From the NCBI GenBank assembly GCA_946122785.1, contig CAMGYJ010000005.1, positions 86,050,547 through 86,114,546 of the forward strand: a stretch of 64,000 nt of DNA, read 5' to 3'. Under the pieces are notes generated by a model, which saw nothing but the letters and a program-made list of their open reading frames with translations, was not told where the DNA came from and did no database searches. How positions within the stretch are numbered: the first letter of the stretch is position 1; every line of letters begins with the position of its first letter. Of the stretch, positions 12,287-23,606 are shown one piece after another. The translations under genes and the position numbers were made by a program. Source of the DNA: Linum tenue (Eukaryota; Streptophyta; Magnoliopsida; Malpighiales; Linaceae).

Positions 12287-14139
12287 GGCTCCCCCTCTTC
12301 AAAAAGCTTTGACCTTAAAGTTTGAAGCTGCTTTCTGTAAAAAACGTCACAAAATTCCTCCCAAATCGAGTCACGAAATAGGTACCTCGAACTTGTAATG
12401 TCGAACTTCAGCACTGCGTTAACTCGCGAATTGGTGGTTGTTTCCCACGATTTAAGTTCCATGACGTTCGTGGGACTCCAATGGTCCTTTCCCACGCAAA
12501 AATTATGCTCAAACAAACCCAAAACTCGTCGCTCCAATTTTCCAGTTTCTGGCTGAAAATTTGCATAATCCGGCGACGTGAAGAACGCCGGCGAGCTCGA
12601 CCAAATTGGGAATTCCGCTTCTCGGCCACCACGATCCAATTCGTTGCACACGATCAATTCATCTCGATCCCAGCAATCGATTACAGCTAGTCCCGTGCGT
12701 CGCGATGGTCTGAATCGTCGCCAAACTTCATCCGCGAGTTTCCCGCCGCCGGACGATTTAAAAATCCCAGTTTCCGGCGAGGAAAACCCAGATTCCGGCG
12801 AGCTTCCTGCAAAATTGGGGAAATTTAATTTCGGCAACTTCGTGCTCAAATATTTGGCTCTACAGCATCCCTGCAACCTCAGGAATTGGCTCATTGTGTC
12901 CGCGTTGCTTGAATACTTCTCAATTTCTTTAATCGATCCATTCTTTGCTTCTTCAACTTTCCGGCAAAAAAATTCAAAATTGGGCATTTTCGATGCCGAC
13001 TTCGCCGCGACAAATTGATCGTTCCTACACGTTCCTAGGACATTAGGGAACGATTCTGCATTGGCAATTTTGCCCGAATCATGCCTGATCTCCCAAACCC
13101 ATTCGGCCACTTGTGCTGCGTGTTCGAGCAACTTCAAGGGTAAATGAACTCGAATTAGAACCTGCAATTTTGGTGTAAACGAGCCAGCCTGATTGAGGGG
13201 AGAGCTTCTCGCTGCTGTAGGGGATGTGATGGGCTGATTGGCTTGGATCGACACGTTGCCCAGAGCTCCACCCATGATGCCCTCTCTCCTACTCTGTATT
13301 GACGTCGCAGAACATAGCTGCAGCAACAATTTCGACTTGGGCCCTTTTAATTGAAGCTCCTTTGGCCAGAATTTCGTTTGCGAACGCACTCCTGGAATAG
13401 TTTTTACGGTGTCTGAGGTGGTGACTGGATGCGAGCTTCCTTCAATTGCCACGACAGACTCGGCCATATCCAAACTCTGTTTTGTTTTCACAAAAAAGGG
13501 GTCGTTGCAGGCTGGTGGTTTCGATTCTTTAACTCCCTTATGCAGCTTTCTGAAGCTAATGAAATTGAAACCAACACACCTTTGAACCCACAATTGAGCT
13601 CTAGATTCTTTTTCCTCGTTTCGATTCTCCTCCATCTGTTTTAAATTCGCAAAAACTGCATCTGGGGATAGAGGTTTCAGCTCGATCCTCCTGCCTTCGT
13701 GTTTGAATGTGTATGAATTCTCCCAACCATCGTGAATAACTCTTCTGTCGAATTTCCAAGGTCTACCCAACAGAATATGAACGTTTTGCATTGGAACTAT
13801 ATCACATAGAACTTCATCTTGATACTTACCAATGCTGAATTTGAGAAGCACTTGTTTGTTCACCTTTACAACTCCATGTTCGTTGAGCCAGGTGAGGTGA
13901 TAAGGTTTGGGATGCTTCTGTGTCTCCAATTCCAGCTTCTGTACTGCATACACACTTATCAAATTCGCACAACTTCCTCCATCGATCACCAAGGAAGCTA
14001 ATTTGTCTTTGACATTGCATCGGCTGTGAAATAAACAGTCTCGCTGCTCGTCGGACTCTCGATGCTTGATTACAATGGCTGGCTGCTTCTTTTGGCCACA
14101 ATTTTTCAGATTCATTGCCTCCACATTGCTCTCCATCAT
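12190..14139 (-). CDS. Orphan retropepsin-like polyprotein fragment
   Basis: The frame is open for 715 codons from inside the 5' LTR; the first ATG after the primer site is at 14139, giving 650 residues. About residues 35-155 are a chromovirus-type retropepsin: active site LVIDGGSC (D near residue 53), then VNKQVLLKFSIGKY and LLGRPWKFDRRVIHDG. No gag zinc knuckle and no polymerase follow. The roughly 450 residues after the protease are not recognised and may be captured sequence. The last 32 residues are encoded by the 3' LTR. The unbroken frame, unlike neighbouring elements, suggests youth or selection. Confidence 0.7.
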   Translation of the reverse strand: MMESNVEAMNLKNCGQKKQPAIVIKHRESDEQRDCLFHSRCNVKDKLASLVIDGGSCANLISVYAVQKLELETQKHPKPYHLTWLNEHGVVKVNKQVLLKFSIGKYQDEVLCDIVPMQNVHILLGRPWKFDRRVIHDGWENSYTFKHEGRRIELKPLSPDAVFANLKQMEENRNEEKESRAQLWVQRCVGFNFISFRKLHKGVKESKPPACNDPFFVKTKQSLDMAESVVAIEGSSHPVTTSDTVKTIPGVRSQTKFWPKELQLKGPKSKLLLQLCSATSIQSRREGIMGGALGNVSIQANQPITSPTAARSSPLNQAGSFTPKLQVLIRVHLPLKLLEHAAQVAEWVWEIRHDSGKIANAESFPNVLGTCRNDQFVAAKSASKMPNFEFFCRKVEEAKNGSIKEIEKYSSNADTMSQFLRLQGCCRAKYLSTKLPKLNFPNFAGSSPESGFSSPETGIFKSSGGGKLADEVWRRFRPSRRTGLAVIDCWDRDELIVCNELDRGGREAEFPIWSSSPAFFTSPDYANFQPETGKLERRVLGLFEHNFCVGKDHWSPTNVMELKSWETTTNSRVNAVLKFDITSSRYLFRDSIWEEFCDVFYRKQLQTLRSKLFEEGEPDMIPTGSIHNSQLLVKEAISPHLNNSDFWLC

Positions 14140-14278
14140 CTCGTTGCCTAGAACCAAAAATTCAAGAACAAACAGCGGCTGCAAAGCACAAACAGGGGCT
14201 GCCCTATTTTGGAACTCGAGAAATTTGCTTATACGAAACAGCAGGTTATTCTTCTCCTTCACCCTAGTGTAGAACCGG

Positions 14279-14290
14279 GCTCTGATACCA
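14279..14290 (-). other. Primer-binding site, tRNA-iMet
   Basis: The minus strand reads TGGTATCAGAGC two bases after the 5' LTR, complementary to the 3' end of initiator methionine tRNA. Confidence 0.9.
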
Positions 14291-14292
14291 CT

Positions 14293-15243
14293 TAATACGC
14301 CCCTGGGGGGTGTATTTTTATCAAAGTTACGCAGCAAACAATCAATCCGAAGATTGATTGAACTCGAATCAAGAACAACGCATTCTTAATACGAAATTTG
14401 GATAAAACGGAACCAACGGACAATTCCACACCTGGGGAAAGCTCGTATGGTATAAAAGGGTAGCTGCTCAACCACGATTGAAGAGGATATTCAATCGATA
14501 CAAAGCTCACAAGCTTGGAATCCACCAAACTCAAACAAGTCGCAACTTGCACAAAACCAAAGGGTTTGTTTTTCGATTAATCAATGTCTTCTGTTTTTAC
14601 AACGTAAATAGAAGGCTATTTATAGCCAAGAAAACCTAATACAATTCTAAACTAACAAGGAAACAAATTAGAACAGGAATAGGCTAAAGAATTCGTGTAA
14701 AACAAGGTAGCTTGTAAGCCAAGAAACTGACTTAAAACACAAGCAAGTCTGCCTAGGAAAACAGGCTTCATAGTATCTTTGAGCCCTTTGTAAATGGTCT
14801 TATAGGTTGATTCGAATTCAACCAATTCCTTGACTTTGTAGAAGAAAACTTTCTGTTTCACCTCCAACTAGAATCAGCCTGAAATCATGCTCCAAACTCC
14901 AGATATATGCCTTCAAAGTTGGTATATCAAAACAGTTTCTGCCTTCGTCATTTTCTGGCAGTTTTCCAGTTTTGAGGTAGCAACTTTGAGACCTTGGAAA
15001 ACAACCTTAATGACATCATCTGGATCCCAAAAGCATACCATTGGAAACATGGCAACTTTATCTGAAAAACAAACCCTTGATCTACAATTTTCATTGAGCC
15101 ATTTGTGAGATACAGGCTTCCAAAGTAGGCTACCTGAAACTTTTTCAACACTTAGCCAAAAATCAGAATTCTTCAAGTGAGGTGAGATAGCTTCTTTGAC
15201 AAGCAATTGTGAATTGTGGATTGATCCAGTTGGGATCATATCA
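14293..15243 (-). repeat. 5' LTR of the iMet element
   Basis: 951 bp, nearly identical to 11337-12286. The differences are scattered single bases, so the insertion looks fairly recent compared with host element D. Confidence 0.9.
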
Positions 15244-15248
15244 CAAGT

Positions 15249-15733
15249 CATGACATCCAATCATTTTCACACATATGAGAACAAAATTTTTACACCAACC
15301 TAATGCAATTCTCAATAATCAGAATATGATGCACTCAATCACAAGTAAACAATCCACAGTCAATGGCAATAAACACAAGATTCTCCCACAACCAGTCACA
15401 ATGAATATGCAATGCTTGTACCCCTCAAATTTTAAAATTTTTTGGGCATACATCAAGGCTACAAGCACTCAATCACACACACAAGCATAATAATAAACAC
15501 CCCCCCCCCACACACACACATCCACACTTAAGCAAGCCACTTCGCTCAATGGCGTAAAATAAGGGGTAGAACGATTTTGTCGCATAACTTGGCGAGTGAA
15601 GGTCGGGACATAATTGGGCCAGAGATGAAGAGGAGAAAGCTTCACATGGGAACAAACACAAAAATACAATACATTCTAGCACGATGCAAGGTTATTTCAC
15701 AACAATAGTACTTAATATAAAATAAACACAAAC
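15249..15733 (-). mobile_element. D 3' tail, third part, with decayed second polypurine box
   Basis: Non-coding. A C-rich run followed by CACTTAAGCAAGC and CTCAATGGCG (15500-15554) is a decayed form of the second-polypurine-tract box found in E, H, A2, X1 and X2. It shares a run of text with A2 around 39110-39240. Confidence 0.55.
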
Positions 15734-16903
15734 CTAGGTTGGTTGCCTCCCAACAAGCGGTACTTTAATGTCATAAGCTAGAAGGTTTCTCCTTAATCTT
15801 CGGTCCATCCGAGAACCTCCTTTAAATTGAGGTTCTCGTCGGTCATATGAAGTCTCGAGCCACAAGCATTGCACGAGTCCACGATTAAGGGCTCGTGAAA
15901 TTGAGTTGCTTTGAGGCTCCACCCACGAGACCTCTTCTTCTTCTTTCCCTTTGCCCCACACCATGTAATCCATCTTTGATTGATCACTATCGCATCCACC
16001 AAGGGGGATCACCGATGGTTTCACCTTGGCTTGGCAAAGAGCCACAAATGGGTCCTTCTACCAAAAAGCATTTAGGTTGGGTGGAAAGCTTTTATAGCAC
16101 TTGTAACTTGTGGATGTTTCATCCACCTACACCTCGACCTCATCTTGGACGCCATTTGCTATTTCAACTTCATCTTCATCTTCAACCTCCCTTCCTTTTT
16201 CTTCAATTTGCTCCTCTTCTTGGGAACAATCAAGATCCTCCCCTTCTTTAATGCTCACTTCCTCCTCCACAACTTTCCTTCTCACCTTTTCCCGCTCTTC
16301 TTCAAGCACACAATGGAGGGCAAGTTTTCCAGCAATTTCTTCAATATGATCCTCTTGTATCTCCTCTTATGTGCACAACTCTTCAAAGCTCGAGGCAGAA
16401 GGAGGAAGAATGCGGTCTACCACTAAAGAACTTGATTGCTCAACATCATCTCGGCAGCTCTCCGGGATGAGTTCTTCTTGCTCCCCAAAGTCCTCATGGA
16501 TCACCTCCTCGACTTTCCCTTACTCTTCAATTGGCAAGAAACGATTGTTAGCAAGTTGCGCACATGCTTGCTCAACTATCATTCCTATCTTCTCCGAGTT
16601 TCGGAGGATCTCATCCGATGTTTGTATGAAGGAGGAGTCAATAGGGGTGGTGGTTTCCACATTGCAGCATGCTTCGGTATCCCGGGTGAACCGCTCCACC
16701 ATGAGCTCCAATTGGCTCTTCGATTCTTGTGGAGTGTAGCAAGGTTGTTCTACACTAGAGGATGCTCCCTCGGAACCTCGGGAAAACTGCTCCACCAAGA
16801 GTTCCAATTCGCTTCTTGGTTCCGATTGTGGAAGGAAGTCTTCTTGGAATGGGGAAGCGTCTTGATACCCCCATTGGTATGGTTGCTCTTCTTGGAAGGG
16901 AGG
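15734..16903 (-). pseudogene. Acidic coiled-coil-like ORF of element D
   Basis: One frame runs right to left with four in-frame stops (two TAA, two TAG), each explicable as CAA or CAG mutated by C-to-T. Early residues include QPYQWGYQDASPFQEDF. Then come two imperfect repeats, SELELLVEQFSRGSE and SQLELMVERFTRDTE. A strongly acidic Glu-rich stretch follows (EVEDEDEVEIAN), then a basic end. No gag, zinc knuckle, protease or polymerase motif is visible, so D looks non-autonomous. The N-terminus is lost where E inserted at 16904. Function unknown. Confidence 0.55.
15738..15754 (-). other. Post-ORF hairpin
   Basis: On the minus strand the stem arm GTTGGG, loop AGGCAA and second arm form the hairpin that follows the gag/pol stop in several elements here. 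In this copy it overlaps the ORF end. Confidence 0.55.
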
Positions 16904-18349
16904 TGATTTGGGTCTAAATGTACACCTTTTATCCCCATTTCTCTTTGACGTTTATGGTATTTGAGCTCCCAAAAGGGGGATTTTACGTTAGGTTTCTTGT
17001 GTTTCAATATGTTTTAGAGTCTAACAGGTGAAACCAACCCAGAGTCGAAAGTTGGAAGAAAAGGCGCAAAGACCAGGAAAAGAGGAGGATTTAGCCACAG
17101 TTTGCAGTCAAACATTGGAGGTCACGGTCGCCATGACCGTGAACTGGAACCAGAAACCGTGAATCGCGAAGCGTCAAGAGGAGTTTCAGAGGTTACTAAC
17201 ACCGAGGTAGTTCACGGTCGCTAAGATCGTGAACTGGAGCAATGGACCTTAAACCCCTTAAGTGATGCTACGTGGTTTGATATGTGTTCGCTGACCGGGC
17301 CTGATGTTCACACCGTGAACTGGAACCCTGAACTAGGCGCGATCTGACTATAAATAGAGAGCTGAAAGGAAGAAGAGGGGGAGCCCAAAGTAAGAGAACC
17401 CTTCTTATTCTTGAAACCCTAGAGAAAGAAAGCACGAACCAAGAGGGAGAAGAGACTAGGGTTTGCTCAGAGTGAAGATTTTGGAAGTTCATCCTCAAGA
17501 GAGGATTTCTACAGACACAAGGAGAGTTGGAGGCATCACAATAATGGTTTCTTTCTTCATCCTTTGTGTTCTTCCTTTGTCTAGCATTGAGTAGTTTTCC
17601 TTTTCACTTGGCTGTTGCAGAACCCTAACTACTATCATGTAATTTATTGTGTGGATTGAATGATTGTGTGGTGGTGGTGTTTAATTTAATAATTGAGGTA
17701 TTTTTCATGGTGATTGTGCATTATGTGTGCTTGGTAATCTATTATGCTATTCTATCCTAACTTAGAGAGAAGCCCCCTTATCTTAAGAGGCTCAAATTGA
17801 GCTGGGTTATCTTAGGCATTCCATGCCTCCTAACTAGGTTAATGAAGGGTATACCTCTAACTTGAATGAGACACCTAGGTTAATTGTGAGTATGCCGTCC
17901 AAACCTTGGTTTGAGGGAGAAGGTAAGTTAACCCTCAATTTCTTGGGCCAAGAGGGCTACATTGTAGCCTATAATGTTTTCCTTGGCCTAGCGATTGAGA
18001 AGATGGTTTCTAACCATTTTTGCACCTCCTACGGGTCACAATTGCCTTGTCACACAACAGTTCATTCGATCCCACAGTTCATGGTAGTTAGTTAGGGGGA
18101 AGCAACTCAAGAGTGAAGCTTCTCACCAAGAGTTTTCCACCCTTTTACTTTTCAAGTCTTTCTTTTAAATAGTAGATCGCAGAGATTTTAACAAACAACA
18201 TTCCGCTAGATAATGTCTCAAACAATTCAAGTAGGGGTACATCGGCCGGCCAGGGTTGATATTTAAAGATACTTTCCCTATATTGCACCCATCTAAGGTT
18301 TGTACATGGGCCTTAGGTGAAATTTTATTGTGATATTCGGAGCGAGTCA
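16904..18349 (+). repeat. 5' LTR of element E
   Basis: 1446 bp, TGATTTGGGTCTAAATG to GCGAGTCA. It has U3 palindromes, a TATA box TATAAATAG (17349-17357) and then AGAGAGCTGAAAGGAAG leader sequence. Homologous to LTRs A1 and A2. Confidence 0.88.
17118..17335 (+). promoter_or_regulatory. Palindrome array upstream of the LTR E TATA box
   Basis: Inverted arms CACGGTC...GACCGTGAAC (about 17122-17146), TTCACGGTC...GATCGTGAAC (about 17212-17232) and TTCACACCGTGAAC (near 17309) lie 15-230 bp upstream of the TATA box. Confidence 0.7.
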
Positions 18350-18355
18350 AGTTTT

Positions 18356-18373
18356 TGGCGCCGTTGCCGAGGA
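18356..18373 (+). other. Primer-binding site, tRNA-Asp, element E
   Basis: TGGCGCCGTTGCCGAGGA, one mismatch to the tRNA-Asp complement, six bases after the LTR. Confidence 0.9.
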
Positions 18374-18499
18374 ACTTCAGTCCGTTATCTTTTAAAGATT
18401 GTTTGGTGTTAATCTAGTTTTTATTTTCAGTTTTGCTAAGTGTGAAGTGTTGCTTGTGCTAGATGTGTTGTTGTTCTTTAAGTGTGTGTAGGGAGGTGT

Positions 18500-21030
18500 A
18501 TGACCTAGAGCAACCCGACGCCTTTAACACCACTAGAAGAGAACATCAACCGGAATCTCCGGCTTTTGGCTCGTGAGAGGGAGCTAGCGGAAGCAAGAAG
18601 GAGAATTGAAGAGAGGGGACAACAAGTTGGTCTCGGATTTGGAAGAATTGAAGTAGAAGTTGAAGTTGAGATGGCAAGGAATCAACATCGGGGTGCTAAT
18701 CCGCTTTAGAATCAAAATGAGGAAACGGGAGCCGTGGAAGAACCTATGACTATGGGCTAATACATGGCCCCACGGGTGGCGGATATCGAATCTCCCATCC
18801 TACATCCACCCGTGGCCGCCAACAATTTTGAAATCAATCCTGCTCTCGTGACGATGATTCAAAACAACGCATTGTTCCACGGGCTTGCCAATGATTCACC
18901 GTGAGAGCATGTTCAAAGGTTTCTTGAGCTTGCCAGAAGCCTGAAGATATATGGCGTCTCCGAGGAGGCATTGCAGCTGAGGCTATTCCCCTACTCTCTT
19001 GCGGGGAAGGCGCTTCGATGGCTCAACAATCGACTAGCTCAATCCATCACCTCTTGGGATGCTTTACTCATCAAGTTCATGACCTGATATTGTCCTCCTT
19101 CCAAGACGACCGAGTGGAGGAAGAAGATCACTCGCTTTGAGCAAGAGGAGTATGAGACGTTGAGGGATGCATGGGAAAGATTCTCAGACTACTTCCTCCA
19201 ATGCCCTCACCATGGATTTGAGGAGCAATTTTGAATAGAGACTTTCTATGGCGATCTCATTCAAGATGATAAGATTCTCATCGACTCTCTTTGCCAAGGG
19301 AAGTTGATGAATATGCCCCCACCTCAAGTGACCGAGTTGCTCGAAGATATGGCTCTAAAAGGGTATGATTGGGGATTGACAAGAAGTGGTATGAGTAGCA
19401 CAAAAAGAGGAGTGCGAAGTGTGGGAGTTAGTGCTCCACTTGAAGAAAAGCTTGACAAGTTGATCGAAGTGATCCGAGAGGACAAGAAGCAAGGGAAGAG
19501 AGCGGTGATGTCTTGTGATTGGTGTTCAAGCACTAATAATGAAATCGCAGATTGCCAAGCGATGAAGGAGACACGTACCCTCGAGGAGCAAGTTAGTTTC
19601 ATTGCCAATGCTAGAGGGAACAACCCTTATAGCAACACCTACAGCCATGGGTGGCGCAATCATCCAAACTTCGCTTGGTCTTCCCCTACCAATCCAAGGC
19701 CTCCCGTTTTCCAAGGTCCAACGGGAAACTATCAACCTCGACCAACTTTCATCCAACAAAGGCCTCAATTCCAAAACTCGAACGTCCAACAACCATACCA
19801 AGCACAAGGTGGTCAAGGGTTTCAACAAAACAAGTCGACAAGTTTTCAAAACTTGAAGATCGAGTCACCACCTTTGTGAGTACAAGCTCTTAGAAGTTTA
19901 GAAGATCGAGAAATTCATGGATGTGGCAACCTCCAAGTTTACCTCGATTGAGGTGGGACTCCGAAGTCATCAAGCAAGTCTCCAGAACATGGAAGTGAAA
20001 ATCGGCAATCTTGCTGGGATCCTCACCGAGAGACCAAAGGGACCCTATCTTCTCAAACCATTACAAACCCCCAAGGATCATGCCAGGATGAATGCAATCA
20101 AATTGTGAAGTGGGAAGGTGACTCCGGAGGTCGTTGCCAAAGAAGTGAATGAGAAGGAAGAACCTCTACATGAGGGCGGAGAAGAAGAAACCTCGGGCGA
20201 AAGTAGAGGAGTGGCGAGGAAGCCATTGCCAACACCACCTCCTGTGGCTGAGTACACGCCACCCCTACCTTTTCCCACGAGGGTGCACAAGGAAAGATTG
20301 GAAGCGGAATGTGGAGCTTTCACGGAGATGCTCCGAAAGCTCCACCTTAACATTCCCTTGCTTGAAGCAATGGCCCACATGCCAAGGTATTCCAAATACC
20401 TCAAGGGGCTTCTCTCCAAGAATCCAAAGTTCGAAGACCTCGCCAATGTCACCCTAGGCAAGGAGTGCTCAGCCTTCATCCTCAACAGGTTGCCCAAGAA
20501 GCAACCCGATCCAGGTAGTTTCACCATACCTCTTTGCATCGGTACTCATCACATAGAAAATTCCTTGGCGGAATTAGGGCCGAGCATAAATGTTATGCCA
20601 TTTAATCTTTTTAAGAGGCTTAACATAGGTGAACTAAAGACTACAAGGCTTAGAGTCACATTTGCCGATCGCTCTGTCATTAGTCCTAGGGGCATTGTGG
20701 AGGACGTGCTAGTACGAGTGGGAAAATTATGTTATCCGATGGATTTTGTGATCCTGGATATAAGTGAGGATTTTGAGATGCCACTCATACCAGGACGCCC
20801 TTTCCTTGTCACCGCCAAGGCGTTAATTGATGTATATGAGGGAACTTTGATTGAGAGACGGTGAGGAGAGAATTACTCTTGGAATTGAACCTAAGTCTAG
20901 AAGTGAGGTTGTGAAGAAAGTAGAACCGGATGATATGAATGCAAGTGGAGGAGAACCTTCCAAGGTAAATGCCACTATTACTGCTGTTCCTTGTGGTGAT
21001 GTGAATCAAGAAAGCAAGGAGGGCGGAATA
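18500..21030 (+). pseudogene. gag-protease of element E
   Basis: The start is ATG 18500, with a TAG two codons later. Gag landmarks are APRVADIESPILHP, RWLNNRL, CPPSKTTEWRKK and DAWERFSDYF, then RNHPNFAWSS. The CX2C of a zinc knuckle is present near 19513 (CDWC). The protease begins after a Pro/Glu-rich linker; its active site reads ELGPS (about 20569-20583) instead of DLGAS, so the catalytic Asp is replaced by Glu. GRPFLVTAKALIDV follows. Stops include TAG, TAA and TGA codons explicable by C-to-T, with frameshifts near 19880-19917 and 20850. After the protease tail the sequence jumps directly to ORF3 near 21030. Confidence 0.75.
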
Positions 21031-22470
21031 GGGTGGACACGACGCATTTGGGGGGCATTATCACGAGACTGGCCCGGTACTTTGACGTAGATGTGACGAG
21101 GTGCTCCATTGTTGGATAGACTGAGCCCTTCCCACCGGAGACTCTCTACAACATGAAGCTGGTGCTTCAAGGAGAGCGAGGGATCGAGTACCTCGACGGA
21201 CTTCGACCCTCAGCAGCTATGAGGCCGATAGTTGACCCGACTCCAGTGGAGCCTGATCCAGAGGTCCCTCCTCCACAGAAGCCAACTGCTAAAGCTACCA
21301 GCCGCCGCCGGCGTCCCGCGCCCTGCACCAGCACCAGCAACAACATCGTCATCATGTGTTGATCCTTCCACCTTCAGGGTGCACCTCGTGGAGAGGATGG
21401 ACCGCCTTGAGACCCACGTAGTTGATAAAATCCTGGAATCGATCAAATTCCATCCAGGATTAATAGTCAAAGAGGCCAAGTCGAATTTCGAGAAAGAAAC
21501 AGAAAATTGTCCAAGTCATTTTCCGTGTTCAAGTAGCCTACTTTGGGAGGCCATAGATCTCCATTGGTATGCTCTGGAGCTTGAGAGGAAGTCCAGAAGG
21601 TCATTTTCCAGGGTGTTCAAAAGTGTACCTCAAAACTGGAAAATTGCCAGAAAATGGTTAAGTTTGGAAACTGTTCTGAGATACCAACTTTGAAAGCCTA
21701 TATCTGGAGATTGGAGCATGATCACAGGCTGATTCAAGTTGGAGGTGAAAGAGGAAGTTTTCTTTTACAAAGGAAAGGGATTGGTTGAGTTCGAATCAGC
21801 CTAGAAGACCATTTTCGAAGGGCTCAAAGATTCTATGAAGCCTGTTTTCCAAGGCAGACTTGCTTGTGTTTTAAGTCAGTTTCTTGGCCTGCAAGTTACC
21901 TTGTTTTACACAAATTCTTTAGCCTTTTCCGGTTCTAATTGCTTTCCTTGTTAGTTTAGAATTGTACTAGATTTCATTTGGCTATAAAAGCCCTCTAGTT
22001 TTTGTTTTAATAGTTTAGAGTTGATTGAGTTGAATACAAACCGAGTGTTTGAGTTCTTGAGTTGCGTCTCGAGAGTTTACCATTGTCATTAGCTATGAGT
22101 GGATTCCTTATCAAATTACAAGACCCTTGTGAAGCTATTCTGAGTGTATTCCAGAATCGTTTAGCATGTTCTCTTATCAATCGATTAATCATCTCGATTG
22201 TGGCGAGAATTCTACCTTTCCATCAATTATCGTTCGATAATTGGTTTTTCTGCGTATTCTGATCAAAAGCACTCCCTGTTGTTTTATCAGTAATGGGAGT
22301 CACCTCCCGGCTTGACCGGCACACCGGCCTGCTAGAGCGGATATCTCATTGTCAGGGCCTCCTTCCAGATGATGTGTCGAGGCCTTCGATCCGTGATAAG
22401 GTAGCCGACGAGTGAGATATGTGGCAGAGCCGATTCCTTTCGCCCCACTTCTCCACTTGGAACTCTGAAC
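21031..22470 (+). pseudogene. ORF3 remnant of element E, split by a solo LTR
   Basis: Residues similar to THLGGIITRLARYFDVDV and then TLYNMKLVLQGERGIEYLDG match ORF3 of H and X2. A proline-rich section follows. The N-terminal half, intron, leader and internal promoter seen in A2, H and X2 are deleted. The solo LTR 21423-22289 separates the C-terminal part (22295-22470). Confidence 0.6.
21423..22289 (+). mobile_element. Solo LTR of the iMet family
   Basis: 867 bp, TGATAAAATCC to TTTTATCA, flanked by GTAGT (21418-21422) and GTAAT (22290-22294), a TSD with one change. It is a diverged plus-strand relative of the LTRs at 11337 and 14293. It sits in ORF3 of E; the uninterrupted sequence at about 60760 in H supports the insertion site. 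Confidence 0.8.
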
Positions 22471-22683
22471 TCTTTTATTTTGTTTTTCTTTCTTTTATTT
22501 GGTGTATGTGAACAACTACTACTATCGTATTGTTATGCGTAATAACAATGCCTCGAGCGAGTATTTGTTGTGTTTGTGTGTGTGTTTTTTTCTTCTCCTT
22601 GAAGCTCAAATCTCCTACCCCGGAAGAATTCCAACTTTCACTAACCAAGCCATGCGGTAACATCGTTCTACCCTTATCTTACG

Positions 22684-22720
22684 CCATTGAGGGCAATGTT
22701 TAACTTAAGTGTGGGGGTAG
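22684..22720 (+). other. Second polypurine tract with conserved box, element E
   Basis: CATTGAGGGCAATG is followed within a few bases by TTAAGTGTGGGGGTAG. The tract has the same core as the polypurine tract next to 3' LTRs but lies far upstream of where E's 3' LTR should be. Confidence 0.65.
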
Positions 22721-23606
22721 TTTATTATTATGCTTATGTGAGTGTGATTGATGCTTGGAGCATTGATGTATGCCCAAATTTGAAAATTTTGAGGGCTCCG
22801 AGCAATGTTTGCATGATCAAAGTGGCCGGTTTCTGGGGGAATCTCGTGTTTATTTGCATTGACCTTGAATTGTTGCATGTAATCGAGTGTGTCCTAAGAT
22901 GATGACTAAGAGGTGCATTAGGATAGTGCAAACGTTTAGTTCTCATGTGTGCCAAAATGAATGGATGTATTAACTCCATTACTTGTTGATTACAATTGCC
23001 ATACATTGTGTTTTATGAATAATAGATGATTGGGTGGCTAGGTAGCCATGTGTGTTTTGATTCGATCGTTTTCTTCTTGTGTGCTTAGATCCGTTTTACC
23101 CTGGCGAGTAACATCACAGTTGTCACTAGTTAGTATGATGGAGGCATAGGATTAGTCCAAGCCCAAATGTTTTATCCCCTAGTCATCCCCTTTGAGCCTT
23201 GTGACTTTGGGGTCGTTCTCTTGTAGGAGCTTATTGCTTGTGAGCTTAATGGTGTTGGATAGAACGACCCCCATCCTTTCGTCATGTCTATACGTGAGTC
23301 ATCCTTGTGTACCGGAGCTCTCGCTTTTGAGTTCTATTGAGGTTCTACATAGGAGGATTTGGTGCGGTTCTTGCTAGGGATGAAAGAGAAAAGAGTAGTG
23401 TTGGAGTAAGTTCTTAAAAGAGAGCATTGGTTGTTAAATGTAATGTGTCAAGTGTTATACTCTCTAGTACCCCCTAAAAGGAAAAAAAAAAAGAGAAAAA
23501 GATTTCTAAAAAGAGGTAATAAAATGGGGTAAATAAAGTAGAGAGTGCCACAAAAATCAAAGAGTATGCTCTAGGAGGGTTTTCTTGGCACTCAAGCCAT
23601 TGACAC
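22721..23606 (+). mobile_element. Element E non-coding tail
   Basis: No gene seen. It is homologous to H 61220-62130 and, reversed, to A2 about 38500-39200. It includes GAGGTAATAAAATGGGG and TAAAGTAGAGAGTGCCAC near its end. Confidence 0.65.

Larger units (their letters stand above)
11337..15243 (-). mobile_element. Complete iMet-primed non-autonomous LTR retrotransposon
   Basis: Direct repeats 11337-12286 and 14293-15243 (about 950 bp, only scattered differences) flank 2 kb. The exact TSD CAAGT is at 11332-11336 and 15244-15248. On the minus strand the 5' LTR is followed after AG by TGGTATCAGAGC, the classic tRNA-iMet primer site (14279-14290). GAAGAGGGGGAGCC abuts the 3' LTR (about 12287-12300). 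The LTR is TG...TA rather than TG...CA. The single ORF has a retropepsin but no RT, RNase H or integrase, so it must be mobilised by others. Confidence 0.93.
16904..23606 (+). mobile_element. Element E, Athila-like, truncated before its 3' LTR
   Basis: 5' LTR 16904-18349, tRNA-Asp primer site, gag and protease remnants, a shortened ORF3 and non-coding tail follow in order. RT and integrase are absent. Inserted in the D ORF; the left flanking bases are GGAGG (16899-16903). The tail stops at 23606 at a TAGGGGTGGGCAATT transposon-like sequence, so the 3' LTR and right TSD are missing. A solo iMet-family LTR is nested at 21423-22289. Confidence 0.8.

Noticed and set aside
12578..13018. A 146-codon plus-strand frame
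   Set aside because: Antisense to the longer orphan-protease ORF of the iMet element, which has real motifs and correct orientation relative to the primer site.
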